Shown here in pieces: positions 1-8,529 of a DNA stretch of 38,820 nt. The notes beneath the pieces were generated by a model. That model was not told the origin of the DNA, searched no databases, and saw only the letters and a list, made by a program, of their open reading frames with translations. Both the position numbers and the translations under genes were made by a program. Origin of the DNA: a virus; the IMG/VR virus record IMGVR_UViG_3300036945_000079, positions 1 through 38,820 of that record; one strand, written 5' to 3'. The first letter of the stretch is position 1. Every line of letters starts with the position of its first letter.

Positions 1-127
1 TGTCGTTCTGATGCAGCGTATCGCCAAGGTTCAGTATGATTGCCCTGTCGGTATATGGCGCAGCACTGATCAGCATTGCAGATGCCTCTGAGAGGCGCTG
101 TGCGGCGATTTCAACGCTATACTCTGC
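1..127. repeat. Terminal direct repeat, copy 1 (contig circularisation overlap)
   Basis: Bases 1-127 are identical to bases 38694-38820. The length of exactly 127 equals a k-mer size commonly used by short-read assemblers, so this is best read as the overlap of a circular contig rather than a biological terminal repeat. The metallophosphoesterase reading frame runs straight through the join, which supports circularity. The non-redundant length is 38,693 bp. The physical ends of the virion DNA cannot be inferred from this. Confidence 0.95.
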
Positions 128-556
128 ACCCGTCTCGTCAGCCCATGCTTTCATGCCGAAGTGTACGTCAGCGATGATGTAGCGTGGCAGGAGATCGTGT
201 GACACGTTGTCGGGGATCGGTGCAGGCAGAGGCGGGGGAACATCACCCAAAGCTTCCCGAAGCAGATCCGCCCACGGCGTCACGTCGTCTTGGGAAACGT
301 CAGCCTTCCAGAAGACGCTATCCCAAGATCCTGTCTCTTTGTTTTGGACGCGTCGCCAGCCGTGCTTTCCTGTCTCAGTAGATAGGCCGGTGCTTTCGAG
401 TGCAGACAAAATGCCTTCGTCAGCGTTTAGCCAAGCCTCTGCTGCTGCGTAGGATCTGCGGACAGATTTTGGATCAACGTTTAATTCCCTAGCGGCGGCA
501 CGCTTGCTGCCGAGGCGCTTAACTGCATCGTAGATCTGTCTTTGTTTAGGTGTCAT
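1..556 (-). CDS. Metallophosphoesterase with N-terminal HTH, 5' part (continues at 38820..38128)
   Basis: This is the N-terminal part of a 373-aa protein cut by the contig ends; joined through the 127-base overlap the frame is continuous. Residues 5-36 look like a helix-turn-helix ('AVKRLGSKRAAARELN', then 'SVRRSY'), followed by a linker rich in acidic residues and prolines. The calcineurin-like phosphoesterase domain starts near residue 125 with the first metal motif D130-V-H132 ('IIADVHFG') and the second, G178-D179 ('NLGDT'); the other motifs lie in the other part. Such proteins are metal-dependent nucleases or phosphatases; the HTH suggests action on DNA. The ATG at 556 overlaps the end of the endolysin gene by 11 bases. 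There is no strong ribosome binding site, so coupling is likely. Exact substrate unknown. Confidence 0.88.
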   Translation of the reverse strand, partial: MTPKQRQIYDAVKRLGSKRAAARELNVDPKSVRRSYAAAEAWLNADEGILSALESTGLSTETGKHGWRRVQNKETGSWDSVFWKADVSQDDVTPWADLLREALGDVPPPLPAPIPDNVSHDLLPRYIIADVHFGMKAWADETGAEYSVEIAAQRLSEASAMLISAAPYTDRAIILNLGDTLHQND

Positions 557-1166
557 TTAGAACAGCCAAGGCTTGTTCGTAATGCTTCTTGCGGTCATCT
601 AGGCCAATCGTGCCGCCATTGATCTGACGGGTCATTTTTGTGATGTCATTGGCATCACAGGCCGCATTGATGTTGCGGCTTTTCCAATACCAGCAAGCTG
701 ATTCCAACGCGCCTTTCTTAGTGGTCACATAGTCGATGACTTGTTCAGCAGTCTTGCCAATGGTCTTGCCGAAGTTTGTGTAATTTTCACGGCCGGTTAA
801 TTGGATGGCCCCGCGACCGCGAAACTTGTAACCGTCGCCGCTGGCCGTGTCGCCATTTCCCATGCGTGAGGCGTAGATGACATTGGCAATCTTTTCAGGC
901 TGCTTGGCATAGTCGGCGGCATTGCGGCCAGCGTTCTTAAAGTATTTTGGAAAAATCTTATCAAGCGTCTCAGCCCGGTAGAACAGGTTTTCTTCAAGCA
1001 CCTTTAGACCTGCACTCTCATGGCCAATTTGAGCGAAGAAGCCGGCGATGCGGTTAGCCGTCGTGATCTCATACTTCGGCAGGATATTCAGCGCGGCATC
1101 TGCCCACGCAGCGGCATCAGGGTTACCATGCAGGATACGGATGATGTGGTCTTTGGTCAGGATCAT
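546..1166 (-). CDS. Endolysin, glycoside hydrolase family 19 (chitinase-like muramidase)
   Basis: This 206-aa protein probably degrades peptidoglycan at the end of infection. GH19 features are visible: the first catalytic Glu in 'GHES' (H49-E50), the 'ENLFY' segment with the likely second catalytic Glu at 58/59, the substrate-cleft motif 'FRGRGAIQLTG' near residues 115-125, and 'INGG' towards the C-terminus. There is no signal peptide, so export would depend on the holin-like proteins encoded just upstream. The ATG at 1166 overlaps the preceding stop as ATGA, with a G-rich, rather weak Shine-Dalgarno. Length fits single-domain phage GH19 endolysins. Confidence 0.93.
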   Translation of the reverse strand: MILTKDHIIRILHGNPDAAAWADAALNILPKYEITTANRIAGFFAQIGHESAGLKVLEENLFYRAETLDKIFPKYFKNAGRNAADYAKQPEKIANVIYASRMGNGDTASGDGYKFRGRGAIQLTGRENYTNFGKTIGKTAEQVIDYVTTKKGALESACWYWKSRNINAACDANDITKMTRQINGGTIGLDDRKKHYEQALAVLNDT

Positions 1167-1615
1167 TTTTTCCCCATAAACTTGGCGACGGCACGATTGC
1201 CAAACCAGAACGAAACGATGGCAGAAAAGAGAGCCTTGGTTTCGTCGTCAAACATCAGGTCAACGCCAGACATCCAATCGCCGCCCTGATCCATCACCTT
1301 TACCATGATCACGACCTTGGTGGCCATGAATAGAGCAAAAAACATATAGGTAATAACAGGACGGACAGACGCGGCCAATCCCGCAGCAAATCCAGCAGAA
1401 GGGTTAGCGTAAGCATATATTGCCTTCGTTTCTTCAATCTCGGCCTGCTTGTCCATGACCTGCATTTGAAGCTGCACGCCTTGGGCGGCCATTTCACCCT
1501 GCAAGCGCATGGTTTCTATCTTGTTCTTATGCTCCTGCTTCTGCTGAAAGAAGCCGAGGATCTGCGGCAGGAATGATGTGCCGAAGCCAAGCAGACTGCC
1601 GAGAAGTGCAATCAC
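1163..1615 (-). CDS. Holin-like membrane protein (three hydrophobic segments)
   Basis: This 150-aa protein has a hydrophobic N-terminus (residues 1-23), a charged Lys/Glu/Gln-rich coiled-coil-like stretch (about 24-65), a long hydrophobic region with 'ASVRPVITYMFFALFMA' (about 75-105), and a third segment near the C-terminus containing 'FWFGNRA'. The layout resembles the three-TM holins of gene transfer agents and marine phages. Position directly before the endolysin supports a role in releasing it through the inner membrane. The start is GTG, overlapping the previous stop as GTGA, so it probably relies on coupled translation. The holin call is by topology and context. Confidence 0.7.
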   Translation of the reverse strand: MIALLGSLLGFGTSFLPQILGFFQQKQEHKNKIETMRLQGEMAAQGVQLQMQVMDKQAEIEETKAIYAYANPSAGFAAGLAASVRPVITYMFFALFMATKVVIMVKVMDQGGDWMSGVDLMFDDETKALFSAIVSFWFGNRAVAKFMGKK

Positions 1616-1884
1616 TTTGGGTCACCGTCATCTTGCGGCGGCTGTGACTTGCGGTTGTTGCCGGCGGCCATCACTCCGCCCAGCGCACCAAGGATAAACG
1701 TGCTGATCGAGGTCAAAAGCGCAAAAAATTGCTTATCGTTTTCTGAACTCGGCCCCATCGGCTGTGTTACGAAAATCAGGCTATAAAGCACAACCAGTAT
1801 GGTGGCGGCCAGAACGGATGTCAGGACCACACCCACGAAATACCGCAGGCGGCTTTCCATGATTTCTGGATCATTTTTATTCAT
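1612..1884 (-). CDS. Small two-TM membrane protein of the lysis cassette
   Basis: This 90-aa protein has two hydrophobic segments, about residues 14-40 ('FVGVVLTSVLAATILVVLYS') and 53-74 ('FALLTSISTFILGALGGVMA'), and a charged, proline-rich C-terminus. It has the size and topology of a class II holin. It is preceded by a strong AGGAGG six bases before the ATG. Because the next gene is also holin-like, one of the two may be the holin and the other an antiholin or spanin-like partner; the sequence does not decide which. Confidence 0.65.
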   Translation of the reverse strand: MNKNDPEIMESRLRYFVGVVLTSVLAATILVVLYSLIFVTQPMGPSSENDKQFFALLTSISTFILGALGGVMAAGNNRKSQPPQDDGDPK

Positions 1885-2065
1885 TGGCGCCTCCTACCAA
1901 ATCTTCGGGGCAGTTTTTGCGGGCCGTGCATAGCGGTGGTTGACATTCTTCATCAAGCCACTGGGCCGGATCCTGACACGGATACCGAAAAAATCCATCT
2001 CCTGACAAAATGAAGATTGTGGCAAGCCCAATGACCAGAAACGCAAAAAGAATTTTCTCTTTCAT
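1877..2065 (-). CDS. Small Cys-rich membrane-anchored protein
   Basis: This 62-aa protein has an N-terminal hydrophobic segment (residues 5-21) followed by a short periplasmic part with four cysteines in the arrangement PCQDP...EECQPPLC...NCPEDL. I recall similar small 'PCQDP/CPEDL' proteins in other marine phages, without a known function. There is no convincing lipobox, so an outer-membrane spanin lipoprotein is not supported. The four Cys suggest disulfides after export. GAGGTG lies just before the ATG, which overlaps the previous stop as ATGA. Lies in the lysis set, so a role at lysis is plausible but unproven. Confidence 0.65.
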   Translation of the reverse strand: MKEKILFAFLVIGLATIFILSGDGFFRYPCQDPAQWLDEECQPPLCTARKNCPEDLVGGANE

Positions 2066-2322
2066 GTGTCACCTCTGGCTCGGCTCACGGATTTCTGGAT
2101 TGCATCAAGCTTGTCCAAGACGTTTTTCAGGCTCTCCTTAACGTCTTTGAACTCACGGTCATGGTGTTCTTTAACCAAAGCATGTTCAGACTTTATGACA
2201 GCGATCTCGCGGTCGTGTCGTTGTGTTGTGGTGTAATGACCCCACATGAACGCAGCCAGAGGCAGGACCGCAAATTGCAGCAGGAGTTGCACAAGTTCCA
2301 TAAAGTCCATCTCCTGCTGCAT
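2062..2322 (-). CDS. Membrane-anchored coiled-coil protein (XhlA- or i-spanin-like)
   Basis: This 86-aa protein has one N-terminal transmembrane segment (about residues 8-30) and then a charged helix (about 35-75, 'HDREIAVIKSEHALVKEH...') likely to form a coiled coil. The form is that of hemolysin XhlA-like proteins or inner-membrane spanins that accompany phage holins. ATG at 2322 is used; in-frame ATGs at residues 5 and 8 are also possible, the latter with an AGGAG nine bases upstream. Assignment is by architecture and position only. Confidence 0.6.
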   Translation of the reverse strand: MQQEMDFMELVQLLLQFAVLPLAAFMWGHYTTTQRHDREIAVIKSEHALVKEHHDREFKDVKESLKNVLDKLDAIQKSVSRARGDT

Positions 2323-2331
2323 GGTCTTACC

Positions 2332-2970
2332 TTATCGCAAAACGCCTACGCCCATATAGCAACCAAGGCCGTTGGCTGTGCCTATGGATGCTGTAGCTGT
2401 GTATGATTGACCAGAAGTAAACGCATTGGCATGGCCGCTCGCATAGCCACGGCTTGCGCCATTATTTCCATCTACGTCACTTGTTATGGGAGACGAGAAG
2501 GTGACAGTCTGGTTGTCGTTGTCTGCCTGAACGGGGACAAACACCAAGCCCTTCTCAGGCACAGTCAGCGTGACAGAAGCGGCGTTTCCAGCATTGAAAC
2601 CGACTGCCATCCAGATTGGGCTTTCCAAGTCGTAGGCCACATACACGGCGCTTGTGTACGCCGTCGAAGTTCCAGCGCCAGATGCGTAGGTCGGGGTTAT
2701 GACGATGCTCGTTCCAGTTGGAACCAAGGCACAGGCAAAAGACGCATTGCCAGAACTGGCAACCGATGCGGCAACGCCAGCGATAGTGCAGGATGTGAGT
2801 GAAACGGAACCTGTCTGGTTTGTAGTCACATAGACAATAAACCTGTTGGCAGATGTCGGGGACGGCACAGTGAACGTGCCGCCTTGGTTTGTAGCAGAGA
2901 AGCTGACATATGCGGTAGTCGGTATAACGGGCGACTGCGGCATGATGTTTGGCATCAGGGGAAAACTCAT
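2332..2970 (-). CDS. Predicted virion or tail-fibre accessory protein
   Basis: This 212-aa protein is rich in Ser, Thr, Ala, Gly and Val with almost no long charged stretches, as expected of a beta-sandwich structural protein. The start '[11 protein letters not shown]' overlaps the stop of the preceding fibre gene as ATGA. It lies last in the fibre block and before the lysis genes, so it may be a fibre tip, decoration or chaperone-type protein. I do not recognise a named family. Confidence 0.6.
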   Translation of the reverse strand: MSFPLMPNIMPQSPVIPTTAYVSFSATNQGGTFTVPSPTSANRFIVYVTTNQTGSVSLTSCTIAGVAASVASSGNASFACALVPTGTSIVITPTYASGAGTSTAYTSAVYVAYDLESPIWMAVGFNAGNAASVTLTVPEKGLVFVPVQADNDNQTVTFSSPITSDVDGNNGASRGYASGHANAFTSGQSYTATASIGTANGLGCYMGVGVLR

Positions 2971-4073
2971 TGCAGCGCCACCACGTTTACAGCGGTGAAG
3001 GAATTGAGTTTTGTGATGTAGACGAAGAAGTCGTCCCCCACTGTCGTGGTTAACGGAGACCCTGTGGATTTAGAGAACCCAGTCAGCGTAATCGCCCCTG
3101 CCCCTGTGGCATTGGTGATCTGGATGACCATCGTGTAGTCACCAGAGGCGCTGGGAGCGGCTAGGGTGAACGCACCAGCATTCGAGATGTACTTCATGTT
3201 GCCGCCAACAGGCGTTGGCGTGTACGTTCCTGTTGACTTCGTGCCGTCATTAACTGCTGTCGTGGTTACACCCGCCGGAACAGTCGTAGAACCTCCAAGG
3301 TTTGTCGTACCAGATACGTCCAATTTCGCTGTAGGAGAAGTCGTTCCAATCCCCACGTTGCCGGAGGCGTCGATACGCATACGTTCGGCGGTTGAGCCAC
3401 CATTTCTTGTGTGGAACGCCAAATTGCCATCGTTAGAAGAAGAGTTTGAGTCAGGGGCAGCTTGGATAATGCCCATTGCCTGATATGTAACGCCCTCAAG
3501 CTTACCAAGCAGTATTCTTGATAGCTGATTACCGCTTCCGTATGAAGAAGAGTTCCACAACCCAAAAGTGATGTTGTCAGTGTCTCCCCCAACAACTGCT
3601 AATTTAGAAGCTGGCGAAGTCGTCCCAATCCCCACGTTGCCAGAGGCGTCAACGCGGACACGAGTACCAACCCCGTTTTGGATCAGATCAAAAACTGAGT
3701 TTGATCCACCAGTAGCCCCGTTATTCTGGATGTAGTAGCTGTTCGTATTGTCGCTATTAACGAGAATGACTGCGCCAGCGGAGCGGATATTGACGTTGCC
3801 AGAGGCGTCAGCAGTCAGCGCCTTAGAGGCTTGAGACGCGCCTAATGTAGTGATGTCGAGGTAATTCAATTCAGCAGCAGACGAAGTTACCGCCGTGCCG
3901 TCGATCTTCCATGCTCCGCCTTCAAGATTCGGTTTTGCCTTCTGCGCACCCGTGCCACCGAGCAGGGCGTCAACCGCATCCAGATCGGTGTTGATCTTGG
4001 TCCCCCAAGTGTCGCCGCTGGTCCCAACTTCTGGCTTTGTTAAGGCGAAATTGGTGGTTGTGGTATCTGCCAT
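2967..4073 (-). CDS. Tail fibre protein with '[13 protein letters not shown]' repeats
   Basis: This 368-aa protein begins with '[26 protein letters not shown]', a segment common at the start of phage fibre proteins, and then carries a repeated module ending '[15 protein letters not shown]' and '[15 protein letters not shown]'. The repeats predict a trimeric beta-rich shaft. The C-terminal third is a separate beta-rich domain. A GAGGG lies eight bases before the ATG. A second fibre gene at 25030-25743 carries related modules, so exchange between the two is possible. Likely contacts the host surface. Confidence 0.8.
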   Translation of the reverse strand: MADTTTTNFALTKPEVGTSGDTWGTKINTDLDAVDALLGGTGAQKAKPNLEGGAWKIDGTAVTSSAAELNYLDITTLGASQASKALTADASGNVNIRSAGAVILVNSDNTNSYYIQNNGATGGSNSVFDLIQNGVGTRVRVDASGNVGIGTTSPASKLAVVGGDTDNITFGLWNSSSYGSGNQLSRILLGKLEGVTYQAMGIIQAAPDSNSSSNDGNLAFHTRNGGSTAERMRIDASGNVGIGTTSPTAKLDVSGTTNLGGSTTVPAGVTTTAVNDGTKSTGTYTPTPVGGNMKYISNAGAFTLAAPSASGDYTMVIQITNATGAGAITLTGFSKSTGSPLTTTVGDDFFVYITKLNSFTAVNVVALQ

Positions 4074-4083
4074 TTGTCTACCC

Positions 4084-5610
4084 TCATGTCACAATTGACG
4101 GAACCCAAATTACTGCCGCTCCGGGAGTTTGCGGATTATAGCCCGAAGTGCCTGATGGATCAACGGGAGTGTAGGTTGTAGTCTGCGTAGGCGACACGCT
4201 CCATGTTCGAACAGAGACAAGTCCAACAGATCCAGTTCCATATACACCAGAAATCGAAAGTAAAACAGATGCAGTTCCAACTGCGCCCGTGCCACTCACG
4301 CCGGTCACGTTGACGTTGGTCACGGTACTGACAGTTGCTGAACCAACTTCGGCTAGAGCTTCCACCCCGGTCAAAGATACAGGCGCAGATCCACTAATAA
4401 AAATGTCGCCAACCGCACCAGTGCCGGTGACGCCAGTTGCAGTGATTGGCGAGATGATCGTGACATCACCAACGCTGCCAGTAGCCTCGACACCAGTGAC
4501 AGACAGGACAGCTTTGGCGCTGACTTCGACTGTGCCAACGGCGCCAGTTGCGGCCAGCCCGGTCAGCGTAACGCTCGAGCCGCCGACAAAGGAGACTGTG
4601 CCGACCGCACCAGTGCCTTCACTGCCAGTTGCGGTTAGATTGGATGCGCCAGAGACAGAGACAGTATCGGTGCTGCCTGTGGCAGATACGCCAGTTAGAG
4701 TTACAGATACGTCACCTAGTGTAGCATAACGGATAATTATTATGCCGTCAGAACCCGGACTAGAAGTAGCGGTTGTCGATGGCGCACTATATAGAGAGAT
4801 GCCACCAGAGCCAGCGCCATAATTCCCACCAGCCGCACCAGTGGTGTTCCCTGTGCCTGATCTAACTGTAGCACCGCCGCCGCCGCCGGAGCCGTATAAG
4901 TCAAATTCAAGACCATTTCCGCCATTAGAGCCGGGAGCGCCAGCAGCACCTCCAGCACCACCAAGTCCAGCGTCACCAGAACCGCCCGCACTTCTGCCAA
5001 GACTTACAGTTACAGCTAAACTAGCATTTCCATTACCAAATCTGCCAGCAGCACCGCCGCCACCAGTAGACCCTGCGACCATATTAGCAGTGCTAACTTG
5101 GCCTGAAGCACCACCAGAGTATTTTACAAGACCTACGCCAGCCGCAGCAGAGCCACCCGCAGCAGCCGCCGCTGCCGTACCAGTTGACGCAGTGTTAGTT
5201 GCTCTACCACCTCCACCACCTTTTGCAAGCAATGTGCTAGTATTAACAAAATAAGTGTCAGAGCCGTTATTACCTAAAGCTAGTCCATACGTTATACTAG
5301 CAGAAGCACCACCAGCACCAATGGAGTAGCTTACAGATGAATTTGGAGTCAGTGTTAAATTTCTAATGGCTGAAAATGCGCCTCCGCCGCCGCCACTAGA
5401 TTTTGACGTTGGGTTTTGCGTTCCAGCATTGATACTAGTCGCACCACCAGAACCACCGCCCCCAATAGCTTCGATACTATTAGCAGAGTCATTCCAATCA
5501 CTTGGAACAGTCCAAGATGTGCCAGAGGTTAGTACGACTGTAATAATGTTAAGGGCTGATCCCCCATCATCCGCTATGGGGAGAGCGGCTAATGGGAATG
5601 AGCCAAGCAT
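4084..5610 (-). CDS. Glycine-rich tail fibre or adhesin with tandem beta repeats
   Basis: This 508-aa protein has three parts. The N-terminal part begins with a '[13 protein letters not shown]...[10 protein letters not shown]' module typical of glycine-rich phage fibre domains, and continues with many poly-Gly runs to about residue 300. A middle part (about 305-465) carries around eight tandem units of about 22 residues with the core '[15 protein letters not shown]'. A short Pro/Thr-rich tail ends the protein. Poly-Gly loops are known in receptor-binding tips of other phages, so a role in host recognition is plausible. A GGAG lies nine bases before the ATG. Confidence 0.7.
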   Translation of the reverse strand: MLGSFPLAALPIADDGGSALNIITVVLTSGTSWTVPSDWNDSANSIEAIGGGGSGGATSINAGTQNPTSKSSGGGGGAFSAIRNLTLTPNSSVSYSIGAGGASASITYGLALGNNGSDTYFVNTSTLLAKGGGGGRATNTASTGTAAAAAAGGSAAAGVGLVKYSGGASGQVSTANMVAGSTGGGGAAGRFGNGNASLAVTVSLGRSAGGSGDAGLGGAGGAAGAPGSNGGNGLEFDLYGSGGGGGATVRSGTGNTTGAAGGNYGAGSGGISLYSAPSTTATSSPGSDGIIIIRYATLGDVSVTLTGVSATGSTDTVSVSGASNLTATGSEGTGAVGTVSFVGGSSVTLTGLAATGAVGTVEVSAKAVLSVTGVEATGSVGDVTIISPITATGVTGTGAVGDIFISGSAPVSLTGVEALAEVGSATVSTVTNVNVTGVSGTGAVGTASVLLSISGVYGTGSVGLVSVRTWSVSPTQTTTYTPVDPSGTSGYNPQTPGAAVIWVPSIVT

Positions 5611-5616
5611 ATGTTA

Positions 5617-5799
5617 TCACTCCATAGGAGGTGTGAACGTGCTACCATCGTAGAGCCAGCCGGGGCCAACCTCAGTCGGAGCAGTCAGCCAGTCAGATAA
5701 GTCAGCGCGATATACATCGTTGGGAAAAGGGATGTCCGCAATCAAGAAAGCCTCGACCACCACACCATTTTCGATCCGTGCTTTGACTATTTCCATCAT
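5617..5799 (-). CDS. Small fibre-assembly-like protein
   Basis: This 60-aa protein ('[16 protein letters not shown]...VGPGWLYDGSTFTPP') belongs by appearance to the small phage proteins that begin with 'xxxARVENGVVVE' and end 'GWxYDGxxFxPP', often found beside fibre genes and thought to help fibre assembly. An upstream in-frame methionine at 5853 exists, but the ATG at 5799 shares a base with the upstream TAA (TAATG) and has GGAG at correct spacing, so it is preferred. Confidence 0.72.
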   Translation of the reverse strand: MMEIVKARIENGVVVEAFLIADIPFPNDVYRADLSDWLTAPTEVGPGWLYDGSTFTPPME

Positions 5800-6593
5800 T
5801 AACTCCACGGGCCATAGGTGGTCGCTGTTGCGCTGGTGCTGATACGGCGGCACATGAAATAACTGTCTATGTTTACAACAGCAGCGGCGGCTGTAAGAAG
5901 TGTGACTGATGGAATGATGGTTCCAGCGGCTGAAATCCTAAACGTGCCGCGAACAGAAGTACCCAGAGCAACACCAGTGGTTGCTGTGACCAATGACGCG
6001 CCAGATGTTGCTGTGGTCCAATAACTACCACCGATATTCGCGCCAACAGCATTAGCCGAAGCGTCCTGACCAGTAGCCTGTGCGAGCGAACTTGCGATGG
6101 TAGCAGTTCCAGCCCCAAGCACACCAAATGCTGCGTTGCCAGCCGTTGCAGACATAGATGACAAATACAGAAGCGCCTCATACCGATACGTTCCAATAGG
6201 CAAGGTCAATGTGCCGTTGGTGGAAGCATTAAACAGCTTTTGCGCTGCCGTGCTGCTTGTTAGTGTATAGGTAGCGTTCTGCTGTATCCAAAATTTTTCT
6301 TGGATGTCCTCCGCAGCCAGCGTGACATAGACAACCGCAGAGCCTGTCAACGACAGCAGCGACCCAGTGCTAGACGATGTGAGAGTGCGCGATAGGGTCG
6401 TGCCAGATGACGTATAGACACCTGTACCAATTTCCCAATCCAGCCCATCCTCAATCGTGTAGCGTACTGTCTCACCATCAAGCAAGCCAGCCGCAGCGAA
6501 TGACTGGAAATTACTCGACACAGAGCCAAGCGTAATCGTGCCTGTCCCCGTGGTGGCAGTTGTCATCTTGGCGCGGTTGAGAAATCTGGGCAT
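5799..6593 (-). CDS. Predicted virion protein (tail or fibre-base, beta-rich)
   Basis: This 264-aa protein starts '[23 protein letters not shown]' and continues with '[26 protein letters not shown]', an N-terminal module often seen in virion proteins of marine and proteobacterial phages. The rest is Ser/Thr/Ala/Gly-rich and beta-like. It is translationally linked at both ends through TAATG overlaps. Location between head-tail proteins and fibre genes suggests a place at the distal tail. Precise role unknown. Confidence 0.68.
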   Translation of the reverse strand: MPRFLNRAKMTTATTGTGTITLGSVSSNFQSFAAAGLLDGETVRYTIEDGLDWEIGTGVYTSSGTTLSRTLTSSSTGSLLSLTGSAVVYVTLAAEDIQEKFWIQQNATYTLTSSTAAQKLFNASTNGTLTLPIGTYRYEALLYLSSMSATAGNAAFGVLGAGTATIASSLAQATGQDASANAVGANIGGSYWTTATSGASLVTATTGVALGTSVRGTFRISAAGTIIPSVTLLTAAAAVVNIDSYFMCRRISTSATATTYGPWS

Positions 6594-7039
6594 TACGCGA
6601 TCCGAATGATGGCCGTCGATGCAGCGGCTGCGGGGAACACGATGCTGAAGTCGCCAGCGGTCGAGGTCTTGGCCGAGCCGAAGTCCAAGATGACGACAGA
6701 CGGGTTGGTGTAAGTATGGGCCGGCGTCGTGTTATAGATCATCGCGCCGTAGGCCGTGATGGTAGCACTGGTGAACGTCAGATCAGCAAAATCAGTGAAG
6801 GCTGTTGTGCCGCTGGTGGTAGGGGTGACGTTGGTCAAAGCGCCGCCGCCAGCGGCATAGGAGCCGGATGCGCCCACCTCGTTGGTGGCCGTGTAGGCCG
6901 TGGTCGTTGCGTCAAATGCGGCGCTGTTGCTGTACAGAGCAAGCTTGAAGGTATCGCCGCCAGAAGTACGGAAGTCATGCACACCCTCAAGAAGTTCGTC
7001 CTTGAACGAGGTAGTCATAAAGTTGCCAGAGAATGCCAT
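6593..7039 (-). CDS. Predicted virion structural protein
   Basis: This 148-aa protein contains '[25 protein letters not shown]' and '[11 protein letters not shown]', a pattern repeated in many phage virion proteins next to head-tail adaptors. It is beta-rich with few charged residues. AGGAGG precedes the ATG by six bases and the ATG overlaps the preceding stop as TGATG. It could be a tail or decoration protein; function is not established. Confidence 0.7.
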   Translation of the reverse strand: MAFSGNFMTTSFKDELLEGVHDFRTSGGDTFKLALYSNSAAFDATTTAYTATNEVGASGSYAAGGGALTNVTPTTSGTTAFTDFADLTFTSATITAYGAMIYNTTPAHTYTNPSVVILDFGSAKTSTAGDFSIVFPAAAASTAIIRIA

Positions 7040-7341
7040 CAGAGCCTCCTGATAAGTTCAGCTAGGTCAGGGCGACCAGCATCGTTGAGCGCATTATACA
7101 CAGTTGTGCGGTCGCTGGCGATAGCCTCGCGGATGTAGGCCTCCACAAGCTTTTCGATCTGATCCTTGAATGCCAAAGCCTGATCCCTGATTGCTGGCGG
7201 TGCAGATCCTGCAACGTACATCAGCTTATCAGCGCACCGGGCCGCAATCTCTTCCGGGGTAAACCCACGGCCGTGGCTCGTATGCACGGTCACGATCGGC
7301 GTCAACGGCAAATCCATAGACATCGCGGCAGGAAAACTCAT
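7039..7341 (-). CDS. Conserved small phage protein of the head-tail block
   Basis: This 100-aa, mostly alpha-helical protein has the segments 'HGRGFTPEEIAARCADKL', 'SAPPAIRDQALAF' and 'SDRTTVYNALNDAGRPDLAELIRRL'. I recall very similar proteins in podoviruses of marine bacteria, always near tail or adaptor genes, without a proven role. GGGGAG lies before an ATG that overlaps the adaptor stop as ATGA. It may be an internal or connector-associated virion protein. Confidence 0.72.
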   Translation of the reverse strand: MSFPAAMSMDLPLTPIVTVHTSHGRGFTPEEIAARCADKLMYVAGSAPPAIRDQALAFKDQIEKLVEAYIREAIASDRTTVYNALNDAGRPDLAELIRRL

Positions 7342-7964
7342 GGCGCTCCCCGTCTCAGTTTCAGCTTTAACCCGGAGCCGCCGTATTTGGCATCATCTGA
7401 TGTGGAGTTCAGGTTGTCCATCGCAGCCTTATACAGGCCGTCCCACAGGGCCGTCTTGGCCTCGTCCTTTAGGTAGGGTGCTGAATGAACCAAGGCGCCG
7501 TACAGGTAAGCGTCGGGGGCCTCCGTAAGCAGCCAGTTCGTCGTGTTGCTGGTCGACAGGGCGGCGATGCGGCCGTAGTAAACCAGCGACGCGTTGTAAG
7601 ACATGTCTGGCGTGGGATACAACTCAATGCCGCCGGCCGTCAGTGCGTAATGCGTCGGCCGCCCCGTCTGGTCATATGTGTCGCCACGAAGCTGCAACAT
7701 CTGCGCCGTGCTGATCGGTTCCACTGCGCTGGTCGATCCGTCCAATATCTGCAACCTGATCGGGCGCAAGTAATCCGTCGGGATGATGCTGTATTGCGTG
7801 CTGAATATCGTCGTACTGCGTTTTTCCTGCCGCCAATGCCGCAGATCTCGGTCAATGCGGCTTTCGGCCAGACGGATGAACGTTGGAATGATCGACGTGA
7901 GGTCATCCCGGTTCAGGAAGTCCGCCATCGCAGTTTGCAGTTCGGCATATGTGGCTACGGTCAT
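7338..7964 (-). CDS. Head-tail adaptor protein (SU10-type)
   Basis: This 208-aa protein has the pattern of the adaptor proteins that bind beneath the portal: an N-terminal helix with 'LNRDDLTSIIPTFIRLAESRIDRDLR', a central beta part with 'IPTDYLRPIRLQI' and 'YYGRIAAL', and a C-terminal helical part 'APDAYLYGALVHSAPYLKDE'. In SU10-like podoviruses a ring of such subunits joins the portal to the nozzle. The ATG overlaps the preceding stop as ATGA. Its position far from portal but next to other tail genes is unusual. Confidence 0.82.
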   Translation of the reverse strand: MTVATYAELQTAMADFLNRDDLTSIIPTFIRLAESRIDRDLRHWRQEKRSTTIFSTQYSIIPTDYLRPIRLQILDGSTSAVEPISTAQMLQLRGDTYDQTGRPTHYALTAGGIELYPTPDMSYNASLVYYGRIAALSTSNTTNWLLTEAPDAYLYGALVHSAPYLKDEAKTALWDGLYKAAMDNLNSTSDDAKYGGSGLKLKLRRGAP

Positions 7965-8332
7965 TCCTCGTCGCCCTCATAATCTTTGCGCTCAAAAGCC
8001 ATGCACGACCGCAAATTGTGGCAGATGAAATCAAACTTGTGGCAATAGCCTCGACCACCGCCGTCCGCATCCAAAGCGTTAAACGGGATCTTCTCCATGG
8101 CCCGCATCATCTCTGGCGTGTTCTCAAAGTATTCGCAATTGGCGCACAATTGCCGGCGTGCCTCTTGCGAAGAGATGCCCCAGATCTCGGCCAAGCTATC
8201 CCAGAACTCAGGGTTCGCACCCGGCTTCGGGCTGGCCTTGTCCGGGCCTAAGTGCCAGTTGTCCAAGACACGCTGCAAGTTAACCTTGTTCTCTGACGGG
8301 CTGACGATCTCCGGCGTGACGATCCGGCCCAT
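7961..8332 (-). CDS. Conserved Cys-rich phage protein
   Basis: This protein of about 123 aa carries 'CANCEYF', then 'GYCHKFDFICHNLRSC', giving five cysteines and two histidines that could bind zinc or an iron-sulfur cluster. The N-terminal part contains 'IVSPSENKVNLQRVLDNW...EFWDSLAEIWGIS'. Similar proteins occur next to adaptor genes in other phages of marine proteobacteria. I use ATG 8332, which has AAGGAA five bases upstream; ATG 8347, overlapping the preceding stop as TGATG, is an alternative. Function unknown. Confidence 0.68.
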   Translation of the reverse strand: MGRIVTPEIVSPSENKVNLQRVLDNWHLGPDKASPKPGANPEFWDSLAEIWGISSQEARRQLCANCEYFENTPEMMRAMEKIPFNALDADGGGRGYCHKFDFICHNLRSCMAFERKDYEGDEE

Positions 8333-8346
8333 GGTTTCCTTTTCCA

Positions 8347-8529
8347 TCACATCTTGCCCTTCTTAGCCTTGCCGGCCTGCGACAACGCGATGGCAATGGC
8401 CTGTTTGCGGCTGGTAACCGTGGCGGCCTTCTTCGGACCCTTGGGGTCGACGCCGGCGTGCAGTGTGCCAGCCTTGTATTCGCCCATCACCTTGGCGATC
8501 TTGGCTGCGGATTTAGTTGGCTTTTTCAT
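8347..8529 (-). CDS. Small basic protein (DUF6496-like)
   Basis: This 60-aa, strongly basic protein has a Lys/Ala-rich start and the segment 'SRKQAIAIALSQAGKAKKGK', which matches what I recall of the DUF6496 family, found in many bacteria and phages. The charge suggests nucleic-acid contact, perhaps inside the head. Its ATG overlaps the stop of the preceding large gene as ATGA. Role unknown. Confidence 0.72.
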   Translation of the reverse strand: MKKPTKSAAKIAKVMGEYKAGTLHAGVDPKGPKKAATVTSRKQAIAIALSQAGKAKKGKM

